The position numbers and the translations under genes are program-made. From positions 1,612,001-1,676,000 of the forward strand of contig CADCXD010000011.1 of NCBI GenBank assembly GCA_902806575.1: a DNA stretch of 64,000 nt. Direction: 5' to 3'. Position 1 is the first letter of the stretch, and each line of letters begins with the position of its first letter. The notes beneath the pieces are model-generated. The model searched no databases, was not told the DNA's origin, and saw only the letters and a list, made by a program, of their open reading frames with translations. Source of the DNA: Jackrogersella multiformis (taxonomy: Eukaryota > Ascomycota > Sordariomycetes > Xylariales > Hypoxylaceae). Shown one piece after another: positions 10,804 through 22,790 of the stretch.

Positions 10804-11435
10804 TCACTCCTTAATCACGCCCTCATTAACCAGCCGACGGATAGTGTCAATGGTTCCATGAACAGCCAACCTCGCCGTCTAAGTCCATGATATTGGTTAG
10901 CAAGAAGACATTAAGAAAGAAAGAAATAAGAATCCCCACATAGTTTACCAAAAAAGGGGGGATAGGACCAAAAGAAATAACTAGGTAATCTCACCTTCCA
11001 GCTCCTCTCCCCCAACGCCCTCGCCTCCTCGCTCCCCTCCTCCACATCGGGGTGCCTCCACTCGAAAGCGAAGGTCATGAGCAGCTCGCCGCCTGCGCCC
11101 TCGCTCACGACGTTGGAGATGGTGCTCCCGTCCGGCTGGACGTAGTCGGCGCGGCACGGCGCGTAGAGCGTGCACACCTCGCGGACCAGCGAGCCGCCCG
11201 CGGCGCTAGCCGGCTCGGACCCGGCCTTGAACCGCACCTCGCGCGTGACCTGCAGGACGCCGGTGCCCGGCACGGTCTCCTCGGCCAGCACCCTGCACTC
11301 CTCTATCACCGGCACGAATTCTTGCGGCAGCCGCGCTTTGCGCTGCATCCCCGCCCAGACTTGTGCCTGCGTGAGGGCGGGCGAGGCGCCGGAGGGGTTG
11401 ATGGGCGCCGTGTAGGCGAGGTTGAATGTGACCAT
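10804..11435 (-). CDS. DUF1857 (SRPBCC-fold) protein
   Basis: Two exons, 11435-10995 and 10878-10804, join in phase 0 and give 171 residues. The N-terminus MVTFNLAYTAPIN and the segments LTQAQVWAGMQRKARLPQEFVPVIEEC and REVRFKAG are typical of fungal DUF1857 proteins, which adopt a START-like beta-barrel with a ligand cavity. Some relatives sit in secondary-metabolite clusters, but no such cluster is visible here. The second exon supplies the C-terminal helix TARLAVHGTIDTIRRLVNEG, which the unspliced frame would lose. The reaction is unknown. Confidence 0.8.
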
Positions 11436-12253
11436 TTTGGGTCCTGCTTTCGGGTTTCGGGTTTCAAGAAAAGGAGAGCTTGTGTGCGCGAGAGGGAGAG
11501 GAGAGGTGCAGTACGGAAAGGGTTCGACGTTAATATAAACACGTTAGGTATGAGGTAAGGGGTCGATCCGTCCCGATATGTCGGTCATATTATCTAGATA
11601 GATAGATAGATAAATAGATAGGAGGTAGAAAGGAGAGTTGGTTGGACTGAGGATGACGTAGTTAATATTCACTTAATTAAACCCGGATACGTCCCGGATC
11701 TGGGTTCACTGCCCGTCATATTGGCCTTGGGGAAATCCGATTCAGCTCCGACGAGCAAGTGCCTGGTTGCCTAGCCTACCTAGCCTACCTACCTAGGTAC
11801 ACATGGAAACCTGGTAGCTTTGGGTTGCACGATTACACTGCCCACGGTGTCGACAGCAGATGACGGCGAAGGCCGACTACCTAACTTTCTTTTGAAATAT
11901 GACATAAGATCTATATTCCCGTTGCCACTTGCTTCGTAAATTTAGTGCTTAGTGCTAGGACATAGGTATATACCTAGGCTAGGTACCTATCACTAATAAG
12001 TATCTACCTAGTTGTGTGAACTTTGAAAAGGGGTCCGTAAGAATTGGAATTATAATGGTAGCAAGTCCCATTTAATACCTACCTACCAACCATACTTCAC
12101 ATCACTATTAGAACATATCAGATACCTAGGTATTCAATGAAATGCATATAAACTGCTTTCTTACATAGGTATATACCTATATTAATAACCCCTATTCGCA
12201 CCTACTCACTAGAAACTACCTAGGTACATATCATAAGTAAGTACCTAAGGGAT
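11436..12253. other. intergenic with microsatellite and palindromes
   Basis: About 820 bases. They contain a TAGA tetranucleotide run at about 11593-11625 and several TACCTAGGTA-type palindromes (about 11785, 11970, 12123, 12217). No gene seen. Confidence 0.55.
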
Positions 12254-14713
12254 TTAATCATCCTCGATACGTAGCGGCTCGATAAAAGTCAACTCCTCAC
12301 CATCCGAATCGTTGTCCATCATTTTAATGCCACCGACTCCCTCCTCCGAATCGTAGGCGTAGTCATACTCATCAGCACCGTCGTGGATGGGCGCCTCTAT
12401 AGTTCTGGAATACATCGGCGGCGGAGACTCGGCCAGCGGCATGCTGATGGACCTCGACTCGGCGCTGATAAAGCCCATCTCAGGGGCCTCGCCCAAGTTC
12501 GGCATGGAAAGGTTTGTTGTCGGCGCGGCGCCACGCCCCTTCGTATCCTTCGCGCCCACGAGCTTGGCATCCCTGACGCCCATGTCGCTCTTCAACTCCT
12601 GCACGTTCTTCACTATCGGGTCGAACTTCTCGTTCGGCTCCGGGCTGTCCTCGAAATCGATCAGGCTCCCCGTCTTCGCCCAGTCGCGATCGTGGAGCTC
12701 GATCTCGATCTTCCCGTCGTCCTTCTCGATGGCGCCCGCGCCGCCCCTCACGTCGGGGAACCCGCACCGGGTCAGGATCTTGGCCGTGAGCTCCGGATAG
12801 CGCAGGTGGCCCGTGACCTCGTTGCTCAGGTCCAGGTTCTCCACCCCTTCGATCTCTCCGCCGATGGGCTGCAGCCCCGCGATCCCCAGCTGCATGCTCG
12901 TGGCGCGGTACAGGAACCCCAGGATGTAGTCGTTCTCGCTGTATACATTGTACAGGCGGCCGGACACCACCGTCCGCATCATCTGCCAGTACGCCGTGCT
13001 CGACGGGACCGGCGCCCCGATCAGGACCACCGTGTCCACGAGCCCGAACGCCTTCCTATCCGCCAGGGACCGCAGGCACGCGTAGATGACCCGCGCGCCG
13101 AGCGAGTACCCGACCAGAGTGACCGGCCGCTCTCCTTGCACCTTGTTTATCAGCGCGTCCGCCAGGATCTTGCCGGCTTTCTCGGACCGGTTATGCGCCA
13201 GGCTGAACGGGTTGTCGATGTTGGTAGCCGAGTTGAGGAGTAAGATGGGCCAGAGCGCCCCCGACAGCGTGGCTAGCACGGTCCGGTGCAGAATCTCGGC
13301 TCGTACGGCGCTCCACGCGGTGGAAGCTACGAGGCCCTTGAGCATGTCTCCAAGCGCCATGAGGCTCTTCATCTCGTACCGCAGCGCGAACACCTCGGTC
13401 TCGTTGCCTAGGGCTCGCCACGGCTTCGTCACATCCTCCTCGGCCGCGAGCCAGCCGTTGATGCCGATCGTAACGCGGAGCCGCCGTGCCGCCGCGTCGT
13501 CCTCCCCCTTGCCCGACCAGTCTTGTCCCCACTCCTCCTTCAGGGGCAGGAACTTGAAGTCCTCCACCTCCTTGGCGTACTGGTCCACCATCCCGCCCGT
13601 CATCTTAGCGCCGAACGCGCCGAAGAGCGTGCCGACCAGCGCGCCGTTCATCCAGAAGATGCCGAGGAAACTCGCCAGTCCGCCCAGCCCGACCGACCCC
13701 ATCAGCCCGCCTATGACGCCGGCCACGGCGGGCGCGGCCAGGCCGCCCGTGACGCCGATGATCGCCGCGCCGGCGACAGACGCCAGCCCGACCTTCCAAA
13801 GCCGACCCACCTTGCCCTCCTCCCTGCGCTTCTGCGCCTCGGCCTCGGCGGACATGCCGCTCCCAGCCGTGCCATTCCTCTCGGCCCTCTGCGCGGCAGC
13901 CACCATAGTCGTCGCGACCTCCGTCTCCTCGCTGTCGAGGAACTGGGGCGGGATCTCGAGCGCGGAGGCGAGGTAGCAGACCAGGGTGCGCGAGTGCGCC
14001 GAGTAGTTGCCGATCGAGAGCAACAGGATCAGCGTCGCGCTTAGCACCTCCTTGCGGTCGTCCATCGGTATCGTTGCGAGTCTCGTGGGGATGGGATGGT
14101 ACAGCGCCTGGAATGCGGCCAGGCTCGTCGGGCCGGTGGATTGGGGGGACGGCATACTGCTCGTTGTAGCCCGCGTCTGCGTCTGAGTCGACCGGCTATT
14201 GTCGCCGAAGCTCAGCAGATCCTCGCCGTCGGCCGGCTGCTCCTGGCTCCTCGCGCTCAGCTGCCTGGCGCGCTTGTGCCGCGCGTCGATGACCTTCTGG
14301 TCGTCGGGCTTGGCCACGACCTCCCTGACCTTCGCTAGCGTCTCGTCGCGCCACGAGTCGAAATGCAGCAGCGCTGCCTTCCTTAGTCTGACCAGCGCCG
14401 GGCTATGAATCGTTCCTTGCTGCTGTTGCGGGCGCGGCGGCGGTGCTGGCGGAGTCTCCGAATGGCGATTGTCATCTCGACCACTGCTATTGGTGCTAGT
14501 GCGGGGCACATATGCCGTCTCCGAGTATGGAGGCGGCGCCGACGAGGACGAGGGCGGATAGGAAAAAGACGGCGACGCGTCGGGGCTGGAAGGCAGCTCC
14601 AGCTGCGAGCGCATGTACGCCGTGACCTCGCCGACGAGGCCGTAGAAGGCCTTGCGGCGGGGGAGGTTGAGCACGACGCGGATCACGTCGGGCTCGCTGG
14701 TGAGAGGTGCCAT
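12254..14713 (-). CDS. DUF726 membrane protein with alpha/beta-hydrolase fold (Mil1/TMCO4-like)
   Basis: Single exon, 819 residues. The N-terminal third is Ser/Pro/Gln-rich and probably disordered. Residues about 300-375 hold a Gly/Ala-rich hydrophobic block (VGLASVAGAAIIGVTGGLAA and GLGGLASFLGIFWMNGALVG), likely two or more membrane helices. The lipase-like motif VTLVGYSLGARVIYACL follows, with S537 as candidate nucleophile, and then DTVVLIGAPVPSS. This arrangement matches the DUF726 family, which includes yeast Mil1 (an AP-1 adaptor ligand) and human TMCO4. The acidic C-terminal tail (EYDYAYDSEEG, DNDSDGEELTF) could be an adaptor-binding tail, by inference. The gene is strongly GC-rich, so long frames on the other strand are shadows. 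Confidence 0.85.
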   Translation of the reverse strand: MAPLTSEPDVIRVVLNLPRRKAFYGLVGEVTAYMRSQLELPSSPDASPSFSYPPSSSSAPPPYSETAYVPRTSTNSSGRDDNRHSETPPAPPPRPQQQQGTIHSPALVRLRKAALLHFDSWRDETLAKVREVVAKPDDQKVIDARHKRARQLSARSQEQPADGEDLLSFGDNSRSTQTQTRATTSSMPSPQSTGPTSLAAFQALYHPIPTRLATIPMDDRKEVLSATLILLLSIGNYSAHSRTLVCYLASALEIPPQFLDSEETEVATTMVAAAQRAERNGTAGSGMSAEAEAQKRREEGKVGRLWKVGLASVAGAAIIGVTGGLAAPAVAGVIGGLMGSVGLGGLASFLGIFWMNGALVGTLFGAFGAKMTGGMVDQYAKEVEDFKFLPLKEEWGQDWSGKGEDDAAARRLRVTIGINGWLAAEEDVTKPWRALGNETEVFALRYEMKSLMALGDMLKGLVASTAWSAVRAEILHRTVLATLSGALWPILLLNSATNIDNPFSLAHNRSEKAGKILADALINKVQGERPVTLVGYSLGARVIYACLRSLADRKAFGLVDTVVLIGAPVPSSTAYWQMMRTVVSGRLYNVYSENDYILGFLYRATSMQLGIAGLQPIGGEIEGVENLDLSNEVTGHLRYPELTAKILTRCGFPDVRGGAGAIEKDDGKIEIELHDRDWAKTGSLIDFEDSPEPNEKFDPIVKNVQELKSDMGVRDAKLVGAKDTKGRGAAPTTNLSMPNLGEAPEMGFISAESRSISMPLAESPPPMYSRTIEAPIHDGADEYDYAYDSEEGVGGIKMMDNDSDGEELTFIEPLRIEDD

Positions 14714-15503
14714 TGCGAACGGCGGCTCCCTGCTTGCACCGCTTTCGCTAGGTGCCTAGGTAGATACTGAATGAGCTCTCATTCGACTCGCTCGTTATGT
14801 CGATTCGATAAGTAGGTAGGTATTCTCTTTCTGACATACGTGGACTTTTAAGAAATTTAGTATTAGGTAGGACGAAGGATTCTCGACATCTCTCCAGTTT
14901 TCTTATTGGTTCTGTGTATGTCTTGCTCCAGGTAGGGCTCTACGTCCGTTATAAATACAAGCCGACAATTCAGCTCTAGGCAGCCGAATTAATTCAATCT
15001 CCATTTTTGTGATGCACTCCTGTACGTTCTAGGTACCTAAATCAATGCTAGATAGAGTTGACCATCTGGGTATGTATTTTTTATTATTATTATCATAGTC
15101 TCTCTAATAATATGTACGTGTCCTTTGTTGTTGTTTAATCGGTACCTAGACTATCCGGATGATTTTAAACATTGACACTGCATGTTATTTGTCACCAAGT
15201 ACGTTACCCTAGGTACCTGTTACAATGGATTTCTCCTTAACTCGTCCCCTACCACTACCGCAGAGGCGCTTACAGGTACTTTCATATTTCTGGTAGGTAG
15301 GTTATTGAGCAAATCAATTTCAAAGATTGAATACCAGACTGTCCAAGGTTGTCGCTAGGCATTTCATAATGCATAAGTCCAGCCAGCCGGGTAACGTTGT
15401 GAAGGTCATCCCTATGCGACAAAACGACCATGTCATCCGTGTATACACCAACTGCTTGGATTCCCTAACCCACGTACTACAGGCCCATCCCTCCCTCGCT
15501 CCT
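14714..15503. other. intergenic, no gene seen
   Basis: About 790 AT-rich bases upstream of the DUF726 gene, with palindromes near 14751 and 15207. A short frame at 15327-15551 overlaps the next gene and is not supported. Confidence 0.5.
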
Positions 15504-17022
15504 CTATATAACATAATACTTAACACCATTTCTAGTATAGAACTGTGGTAGTTTTTTATCGAGCCGCTGCAAGACTTCGGCCATAGACTCCAAGCCCTCC
15601 CGCAAAGCCAGCCCTTTCAGCTCGGCCCGTTGCTCCGCGTCGGACGGCCCGCTCTCCATCAGGAGTTCTAGCATGGCGGTATGCTCGCGCATCACGGCGT
15701 GCCGGACGGCGATTCTGCACCCTCTGCGCATATCGGCGCCGCGGTTGAGGAGCGTGCGCACGAGAGCTAGCGAGCCGCCTGAGGCCGCGGCGTCGGCCGC
15801 CGAGCGCAGGATCACGCGGGTGATCGGGCGCCTGCAGTAGTCGCGGTTGGCGCCGCGGTCCAAGATGAGGTTGACCACCTGCTCATGGCCCGAGCCGGCC
15901 GCACGGATTAGTGACATCATGGCGTTATCGACGTGTTCGTCCAGGAGATGCCGGACGATCTCGAGGTTGCCGTACCGGGCGTGATGCGTCAGGATGTTGG
16001 GTTTTACCTCTTCATGTTGCGGTCCCGCAAGCGCACAGGCGTAACGATATACGTCCGCCGATCTAGTGAATTGTATCCAGTCGCGAAGGAAGTTGACCCG
16101 AAACGGCGATTCGTCCGCATTTATGAACAGTTGTTCCGGCTGATTTTCTGAGGGTGGAAATACAGCCAGGCGGACCATGTTTACGTCTCCACATTGGAGG
16201 GCGCCGATGATGCTGACGAGACCTACCAGATATCCCAAATCCCCTTCCTTGAACCCCGATATACTCTCCTGGAAGAACTTCAGCATCTCGGCATTCCCGG
16301 CAAATGCGGCAAGGAAAATAGGAGGTGGGAAGAGGTAGTTATGTGCAGTAGGACAATAACCCTCTTGTAACAATTCTTTCGCTAGTGATATGAAACCAAG
16401 ATGAGCTGCAGCGCTTAAGAGATTAGGATCCGGGGTTGACGAATACGCATAGCAGCTGTGAGTTCTACCCCAACAGCTTCCCTCGTAGAGAATGGGATCC
16501 GGATGCAAATCATTGCGGCGGCTTTGAGTTCGATCCAGAATTTCCTCAAGAGGATCCATACACATGTGCTCCAAGGCAAGCCAACAGAGAGCATCGATAG
16601 TCTCCTCGTAGTCGGCTCCCGTACGGCTACACAATGCCTCTACTACCCGTCGAATCTCGACATACCTCCCAGCATTAGGGTCAGTTTCGTTTCGAACCCG
16701 ATAGGCAATGTAGTCGTGCCAAAATGTTTCAGCGCCGTGGAGGTCCCTAATACGCCAGTCCTGTGTCGGGTAAGGCTTTGCCTGAGCACATCGTCTTCCA
16801 AATTCATCCAACAGCCGCGTCTGAAAGAGCGCGGGATTAAGTGCGATGTTAAAAGTCTCTGTTTATGTACAGTGTCAAATGACAAATATGACACTCAATC
16901 AAGATATTCTTCTACGTACTGCACACGAGCCGAAGCCTAAGGGCTCTGGTAACCCCTCGCGAGAGTATAGCGAAGAAGAGAATGTTGTGAAGGATCTCGA
17001 CTGGGAGGTCTAATAGATGCAT
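15504..17022 (-). CDS. F-box and ankyrin-repeat protein
   Basis: Two exons, 17022-16920 and 16858-15504, join inside a Lys codon and give 485 residues. The large exon alone lacks an ATG start. The small upstream exon supplies MHLLDLPVEILHNILFFAIL, a clear F-box start, and the join restores LRLVCKTFNIALNPALFQTRLLDEF, the usual continuation in fungal F-box/ankyrin proteins. A helical linker follows. Ankyrin-like repeats begin near residue 170 (NLLSAAAHLGFISLAKELL, IFLAAFAGNAEMLKFF) and recur at 310-450 (HHARYGNLEIVRHLLDE, AAGSGHEQVVNLILDRGA, LALVRTLLNRGAD). An SCF substrate receptor is inferred; the target is unknown. Confidence 0.8.
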
Positions 17023-17532
17023 TTTCAGAACCCATACCTACCTATGAAAGGCAGATATTATTTGTCTTATATGGCAGCTGAGAAGGGACTAAAACATTTC
17101 ATGAATTGCTGAGTGAGATACTTAATGTTGCGAGGTGCTGATGAGTTAGAAAGGATTTAGATTCAGAATTCACGGGAAGAGTAAGAACTTGATTATATAA
17201 GACGTCGATTACATAAGAACATGGTTATAGAAGCATGATTACTTAATAACAAACCCTTTACGTAATCTATTCACATAGAAGGAATATGCGAATATGTAAA
17301 TGTGCGGATCCAATAATCCAATCATCTGTTTCTTGAATTTCATTTGTTGACATAACGACATCAAATGATGATATAGTTACCCACCAGATGCTGATGATAA
17401 TGAATGACTATGATATGACTAAACTGAATTTGAGTTGTGGTGCTTTTTGAACAATCTGCCACCTCGTTTCTCATAATTTCGTTCCCCTTCCTTCCTTCAT
17501 TTCACACCCTTTTCCAAATCCACCAACCCGAT
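17023..17532. other. intergenic, no gene seen
   Basis: About 510 AT-rich bases between the F-box/ankyrin gene start and the BTA1 stop. Confidence 0.5.
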
Positions 17533-20152
17533 TCAGATCTGCAAAGATGAGATCTCAGCCCCGACCATCGACTCGGTGTCAGGAGTAGGCGGGGCCACCT
17601 CCTCGCGCTTGGTACAGATCCAGCAGCTTGCGTACATGTTAACGCGGTCGATGCACTTGCCACCCGAACGCTCGCCGTGACACTTGGCCACGAATCCGTG
17701 CCGCTCAAACTCGTCAAGATACCATGGTCGCAGGCCAGCCGAGCGTAGCATGACGCGTCCGCCCATGCGTAGCGCGCGGTTGAGTTTATTGATTTGAGCC
17801 GCCGCTGCGTCCGATCCCGGGTCGAACCAATCCATGCTGTCCATGACGACGGCTACCGTGAGGGTGCCGCGCGCGATGCGCGCAAGCACCTCGTCGATCT
17901 CGTCCGTGTGGATGCGTAACCCCTCGAACGCCCCCGGACGCGAGAGCCTCGCGTATGCCTGAGGCGACAGATAGTCAGGGTGGCAGGTACGGCTGAATTT
18001 ACCATCGAGACAGACTAGGTAGTACGGGTTATCGGCCGCGATGTGCGTCGACTCTACCATTGGGTCCAGCGTGTTGACCATGTATTCCCAGATGGCGTGC
18101 GAGCGTGTGTTCTTAGCCCTCGCGTCAGGGCCACAAACCACCTCCGACACTGCGTGGTCCTCCTCGATAATTGCGAGCTGGTTCTTCGGCACCCCAAGAG
18201 CCGTCCATAGGAACGCTTCTTGGCTGACGACAAACTTAGAGACGAGGCGTGAGAGCAGTGCCGGACGAATCTTGTTACGCCAGATCTCACGCTGTTCGTT
18301 TAAGGTCTTGGCGGTAATCATGTTCTTGACGGCGGATCGGCATCCGAACACACGAGATATCCAACGGAATATACGAATTCCGTGTTTTGACCCGCCAGTA
18401 TCGTACAAACCACTCTTAGATTGGGTGAAGATGTGGTAGTTGTTGAGCCAGTATTGGAAGGCACGACTAGACAGGTGAGGAGACATCTTCGAGATGAGCA
18501 GGGAACGGAATTCGGGATGCTTGCCCTCGCCAAAGATCTTCCAGAAATCCTCGTAGGGGAGAGATGAAAACGCGGCTACCTTGAGCTCGAGAAGATGGTT
18601 CTGCGTTGGGTTTAGATCAACTGCGTGGATTCTGGCCGGGCTTTGAAGTGCGTAAGAAAGAAGGTTGTCGCCGGCACTGGTGATCGCAAGAACCACATCG
18701 TTTGAAGTAAGCTTGAGGATGCGCTCGTCGACGCGAGTGTCTTCCCAGGTGAATGCGTAGATGTATTCATCATTGAATTGGGTATGCTTCTTCAGCTGAT
18801 CATCGTAGTAAATCCTATAGTGATGGTTCTGATAGAAGAATGACGGGAGAGGCAAATTGGAAGCAATGTTGACAATGGCTGCGTCAAAAGCCTTGGATCG
18901 GAGCTCTGGTGCAGCTCTTTCGACTGCTCGAGACAAAGCGGCCGAGTGGTTGGCGGGATGGAGATAAGGAGACTCGGTAACCAACGCATCCACCCTCTCG
19001 ACAATTTCGTGTGGAAGACTGGACGATGACGGTTGTTTATGAGTTCCTAACCAGATGTAATAGGGGATTGCACCAAGAACGTAGTTCCGCGTGTTAACGT
19101 TCAAGACTGTACCAAAACTGTACTCAAGGTAATCGCGTCGACCAGGCTCTAGAGCAACACGGTCAATGTCGAACCAAGCACGCCAGAACGTCCTGCCGAA
19201 AAAATTGACATGGCGGTTGATGAGGCCACCAGTATAGTTTCGGAAGCTAACATCGACTTGAGACTGAACGTAGAAGTCAACCACTCCAACGATACCATTC
19301 GGACTCAACAACGACGGCAGTGAGTCAATGACAGAATAATAATCGGGCTATATGCCTGTCAGCACACATAAAATCTAACCGATTTAGCTAGTACTCACGA
19401 TCATGGACAAGCTATAAGACATTGTGATTAAGTCAGCACCGCCATGTCTAGGTCTTTCCTGAGAGAAGTAGCTCCGGATCGGAGATCCAGAAGCACGTCT
19501 CCCTTGAGAGGACGGTTCATAGTCCTCCAAGCGGAATTTCCTTGCATCCTGGCAGATGACCTTCACATTATCCCACCCAAGTCTTTCGAAGCGCTTGCGA
19601 GCGACTTCGCAGAGCGACGGGGAGAAGTCAACGAGGTAAACACCGTCGAAGAACTGGGACACATCGACGAATCTAGACATAGTCTCGATATTCCAACCAG
19701 TTCCTCCACCGACCTATCTTGATAGTTAGTTACCTAGGTATAGCAACGAATTACGACTCAATTCACGGAAGAGGACTAACATCGACCCAGATACGTCTCT
19801 TCTCATCACCATTCTTTGCTCTGTGAGAAAGTTGAGCTGCTGCAAGGGCGAGCATATCCTCGCGACCTTTCAACAGGGCTTTCCTCGTCGCATCGTAGGC
19901 GCCAGCCTGCTTCTTATAGAAGCTCTCCAGGGCATCCTGTTGATTGCCGTTGCTGCCATCGTGCGGTTTGAGGAAGCACGAGTAGAAGAAAAGCCACAAG
20001 GACTGTAAGAGACTAGGGTTCCCGATGTCCTTCGGTTTCTTCGTGAGTTTTGTAGAGTAGCATATGCCTACTAATAGGATAACAGCTATTCCAGCAAGAT
20101 AGATATTGGCATAAGGATCAAGGGGTAAAATGTTACCACCAAGAGAAGCCAT
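17533..20152 (-). CDS. BTA1: betaine-lipid (DGTS) synthase BTA1
   Basis: Three exons, 20152-19781, 19713-19399 and 19347-17533, all join in phase 0 and give 833 residues. BTA1 makes the phosphorus-free lipid DGTS from diacylglycerol and S-adenosylmethionine, in two activities on one chain. The N-terminus has one membrane segment (IYLAGIAVILLVGICY, about residues 18-35), so an ER or other endomembrane location is inferred. The methyltransferase-like half carries VGGGTGWNIE at residue 125, exactly after the first splice join, then YLVDFSPSLCEVA and LITMSYSLSMI. The C-terminal half is the DUF3419/BtaA-like aminocarboxypropyl transferase: FAFTWEDTRVDERIL-type segment, LAITSAGDNLLSYAL, IHAVDLNPTQNHLLELK and VAVVMDSMDWFD. 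The length is normal for fungi. Confidence 0.93.
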
Positions 20153-21980
20153 GATACTCTCTCATTGCAATTGGGATGAGGAGTGGGATGTTGAAAATCC
20201 TTCGCAGTGTTGAATCGAACCGCAGTAGTCGGTGAGAGTTATCTGGTAGGAGAAAAGAGGAAAAGAGAAAACGCGGAGAGGAATAGCTGAACTCAAGGGG
20301 GATATATACTACCACCCAAGTACCTTATGGCCAGGTACCTTATGGCCTATGGTCTATGGAGGTGAGAACGATTGTGTGCTAACCTAGGAAGTTACCCACC
20401 CTTTTTTTCCCCCTCGAGTGTTCCAACAAATAGAAACAGACTTCAGCTACTCGCATCTTCCATGTCTAACTCTGTTTTATGTCTAACTCTATTAGCCTGT
20501 TGGCCTCTTATGATCTAAGTATCTTAGCTCATAGTTTCCATAATTAGCCCTAAGAAAGTGGGAGAAGGTGGGATGTTGCTTGTGATCATTGTTTGCATTG
20601 AGAAGGTAGCAACGTATCTCAAATTCTTTGCCTTGCCTCGTCAAATCGAGAGGACCTTGAACTGAACTTTACCCCACCGAGAATTGACAACCCCACCACG
20701 TAATAAAGAATAAAGTTGGTTAGCTGGGTTATGTATTTACCTAGCCTACTAGGTAGGTAGGTAGTATAGGTAGTGGAAGTTGAAGATTTAGGTAGGTATG
20801 GCTAGACGCGGATGTTTCAACCAATCGTTTAGGCCACATGTCTAAGCCTTGAAGAAAGAATAGTAGCACAACAGAGTCTAAAACTCGTCCGTCCACGCTA
20901 AACAACTCTTGATTTCGGCTTGTGCACCTGGGCATCATCGTAGGTACCAGGGTATATGATGGAAGTGGGACACGGTTGTCCGAGAGAAAGATAACCACCA
21001 CAGCTTTAGTCGGCCATGTTGACGACCTCAACTCCTAATAATTTCATAATACATACCATAGGTACCTACCTACCTAAGGTACCTATACGTACGCAGTTAG
21101 GTAAGTAAATTACATACAAAGTACCTACGTACTTGACTTAATTCAACAAAGGGACGTGGCAATTCACACTTGTCGTTCCAGACATACATAGGCTCAACTC
21201 AGCTCTAGGATCCACGATCAAACTGTGGGATGGTCCCGGCCCTGCAGGCTGCACCAGTCCCACAGGAACCAGCAGTCAAATAATACCCTGTGCCTTTTAC
21301 TTATTACGGGGAAATAGTATGTCGTTCCTTGTTGTCCCTTGTCCATTCACCCGGTTTGGTGTTAGGTCCTAATATATTGGATTCTTGTAATTGTAATTGT
21401 TGAAGGATACGGAATACATGAGAGATGCAGCTGACGTCTAGGCTTTTTCAGGGGTTCCCAACGGGTTCAACCTTTAACCTCTCATTGGGTTAGAGTATAT
21501 GCACCCACGTGCTGGAGACTTGCTGTCGGAATGGGCCACAAACCTTCAGTCGGGCGAGACTATATATTTATCATTCTCACTAGAGTTTTGCATCGCATAC
21601 CCGGAAACATGGACGGATCACATCTTGCGAATGTCGTAATATTGTGCGTAGTACGTTATGATCTGCAGTATAAGCTTAAAAGCTAAGGAAGATCAAGTGC
21701 GAATGGCGTATTTTAACAATGCCCATCGGGGATTTGAAGTTGCCAAGAGCCCCGTGCAGTTATAACCCCCCCATTCAGGCCAGGACTCAGTAGAGCATAT
21801 GAGGTACCTAGGTATTTGTGCAATATCTGCCGCCGAGCGTCGGACGGTGCAGCTCCTTCCTACGGCACCCCGAGCATCGGAGCGAGTCCCGGATTGGGGT
21901 TACGGCGACCTGGGCGGCGGAATCGAGGTCGCTTCTTTAGCCGTTCCTATTGCCTTGGGTATCTGGTAGTCTAGGAAGTG
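20153..21980. other. long intergenic region, no gene seen
   Basis: About 1.8 kb upstream of BTA1 with several GGTAGGTA/TACCTAGGTA clusters (about 20755, 21060, 21803) and a CACGTG E-box at 21506-21511. No frame with coding character on either strand. Confidence 0.5.
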
Positions 21981-22790
21981 TCAAGGTAGCACGTAGCTCA
22001 CCCGGCTTGTCCCTTTCGCTCGACTAATTTTCTTGACGTTGGTCTTACCGCATAGCTCTGTACTATCAACGTGTGTTCCGCCACAAGGATAGGCCTCGGC
22101 GCCGATGATCTTCACAACTCGAAATTTATCTTCGTTCGTCATACCCATTGCTCTACGATCGGGTGTCAACCGCTCAAGGCCGTTAGCTTTGAAGTCGTTT
22201 TCGTCCCACCAGTCAATTTCGACCGGCATGTCTTTGCCGATGTACTCGTCCACGCGTGATTGGATAGCGCCCTTCCACTTCCCCTCTATAAGTCCTTGAA
22301 ATTCGCACGCGGCGGAATCGGGGAAATGAGACGCTTTTAGTTCGTCGAAATTGTTTACCTCTTTCTCGAGAAGATGGCGAACGGCTGCTCCGAGAACGTG
22401 TCCGGCCGTATGGTAGCGAGAGTATAGAGTCCGTTTCTCGCTATCAATGGTTTGAATTACGGAATCTCCAGGCTTGAAAATAGATGGCGCGTCCGTAAAC
22501 CTGCCGAAATGCAGCACCTCGCCATCGTTTATAGCGCTCATGCGCACCATCGATACATCAAAACTTGCCCCGCCTGCGCTTTTCATTACACCGGCATCCG
22601 AAGGTTGACCGCCACCCTGGGGGTGAAATATAGTTTGGTCGGTGATTACAACATGGTCGTCTTCCTGAGCTTGTTTGAAAAGGCCTCTATTGGCCTCGTC
22701 GAGAGCAGCTACTGATCGAACCGCCGTGACTACAGCCTGCAGTGCGTGGAGCTTGGCGTTGTGTTGAAACGCGAGATAGGTGCGCTGCAT
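21981..22790 (-). CDS. AlaX-type alanyl-tRNA editing protein
   Basis: Single exon of 269 residues from ATG at 22790; the open frame starts five codons earlier at GTG. This is a free-standing editing domain related to alanyl-tRNA synthetase, which removes Ser or Gly wrongly attached to tRNA-Ala. The zinc-binding residues are all visible: H127 and H131 in YHTAGHVLGAAV, and C236 and H240 in YPCGGTHVD. TIFHPQGGGQPSDAG near residue 58 is the other family hallmark. There is no targeting signal, so it is probably cytosolic. The C-terminus stops soon after the zinc site, as in short AlaX proteins. Confidence 0.9.
   Translation of the reverse strand: MQRTYLAFQHNAKLHALQAVVTAVRSVAALDEANRGLFKQAQEDDHVVITDQTIFHPQGGGQPSDAGVMKSAGGASFDVSMVRMSAINDGEVLHFGRFTDAPSIFKPGDSVIQTIDSEKRTLYSRYHTAGHVLGAAVRHLLEKEVNNFDELKASHFPDSAACEFQGLIEGKWKGAIQSRVDEYIGKDMPVEIDWWDENDFKANGLERLTPDRRAMGMTNEDKFRVVKIIGAEAYPCGGTHVDSTELCGKTNVKKISRAKGTSRVSYVLP

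Noticed and set aside
11052..11558. 168-codon plus frame opposite the DUF1857 gene
   Set aside because: It is a shadow of a GC-rich exon and has no domain; the DUF1857 frame is well supported.
12383..14044. Plus-strand frames of 137-296 codons opposite the DUF726 gene
   Set aside because: The minus-strand frame is longer and has membrane and lipase-like motifs. The plus frames are composition-driven and overlap each other.
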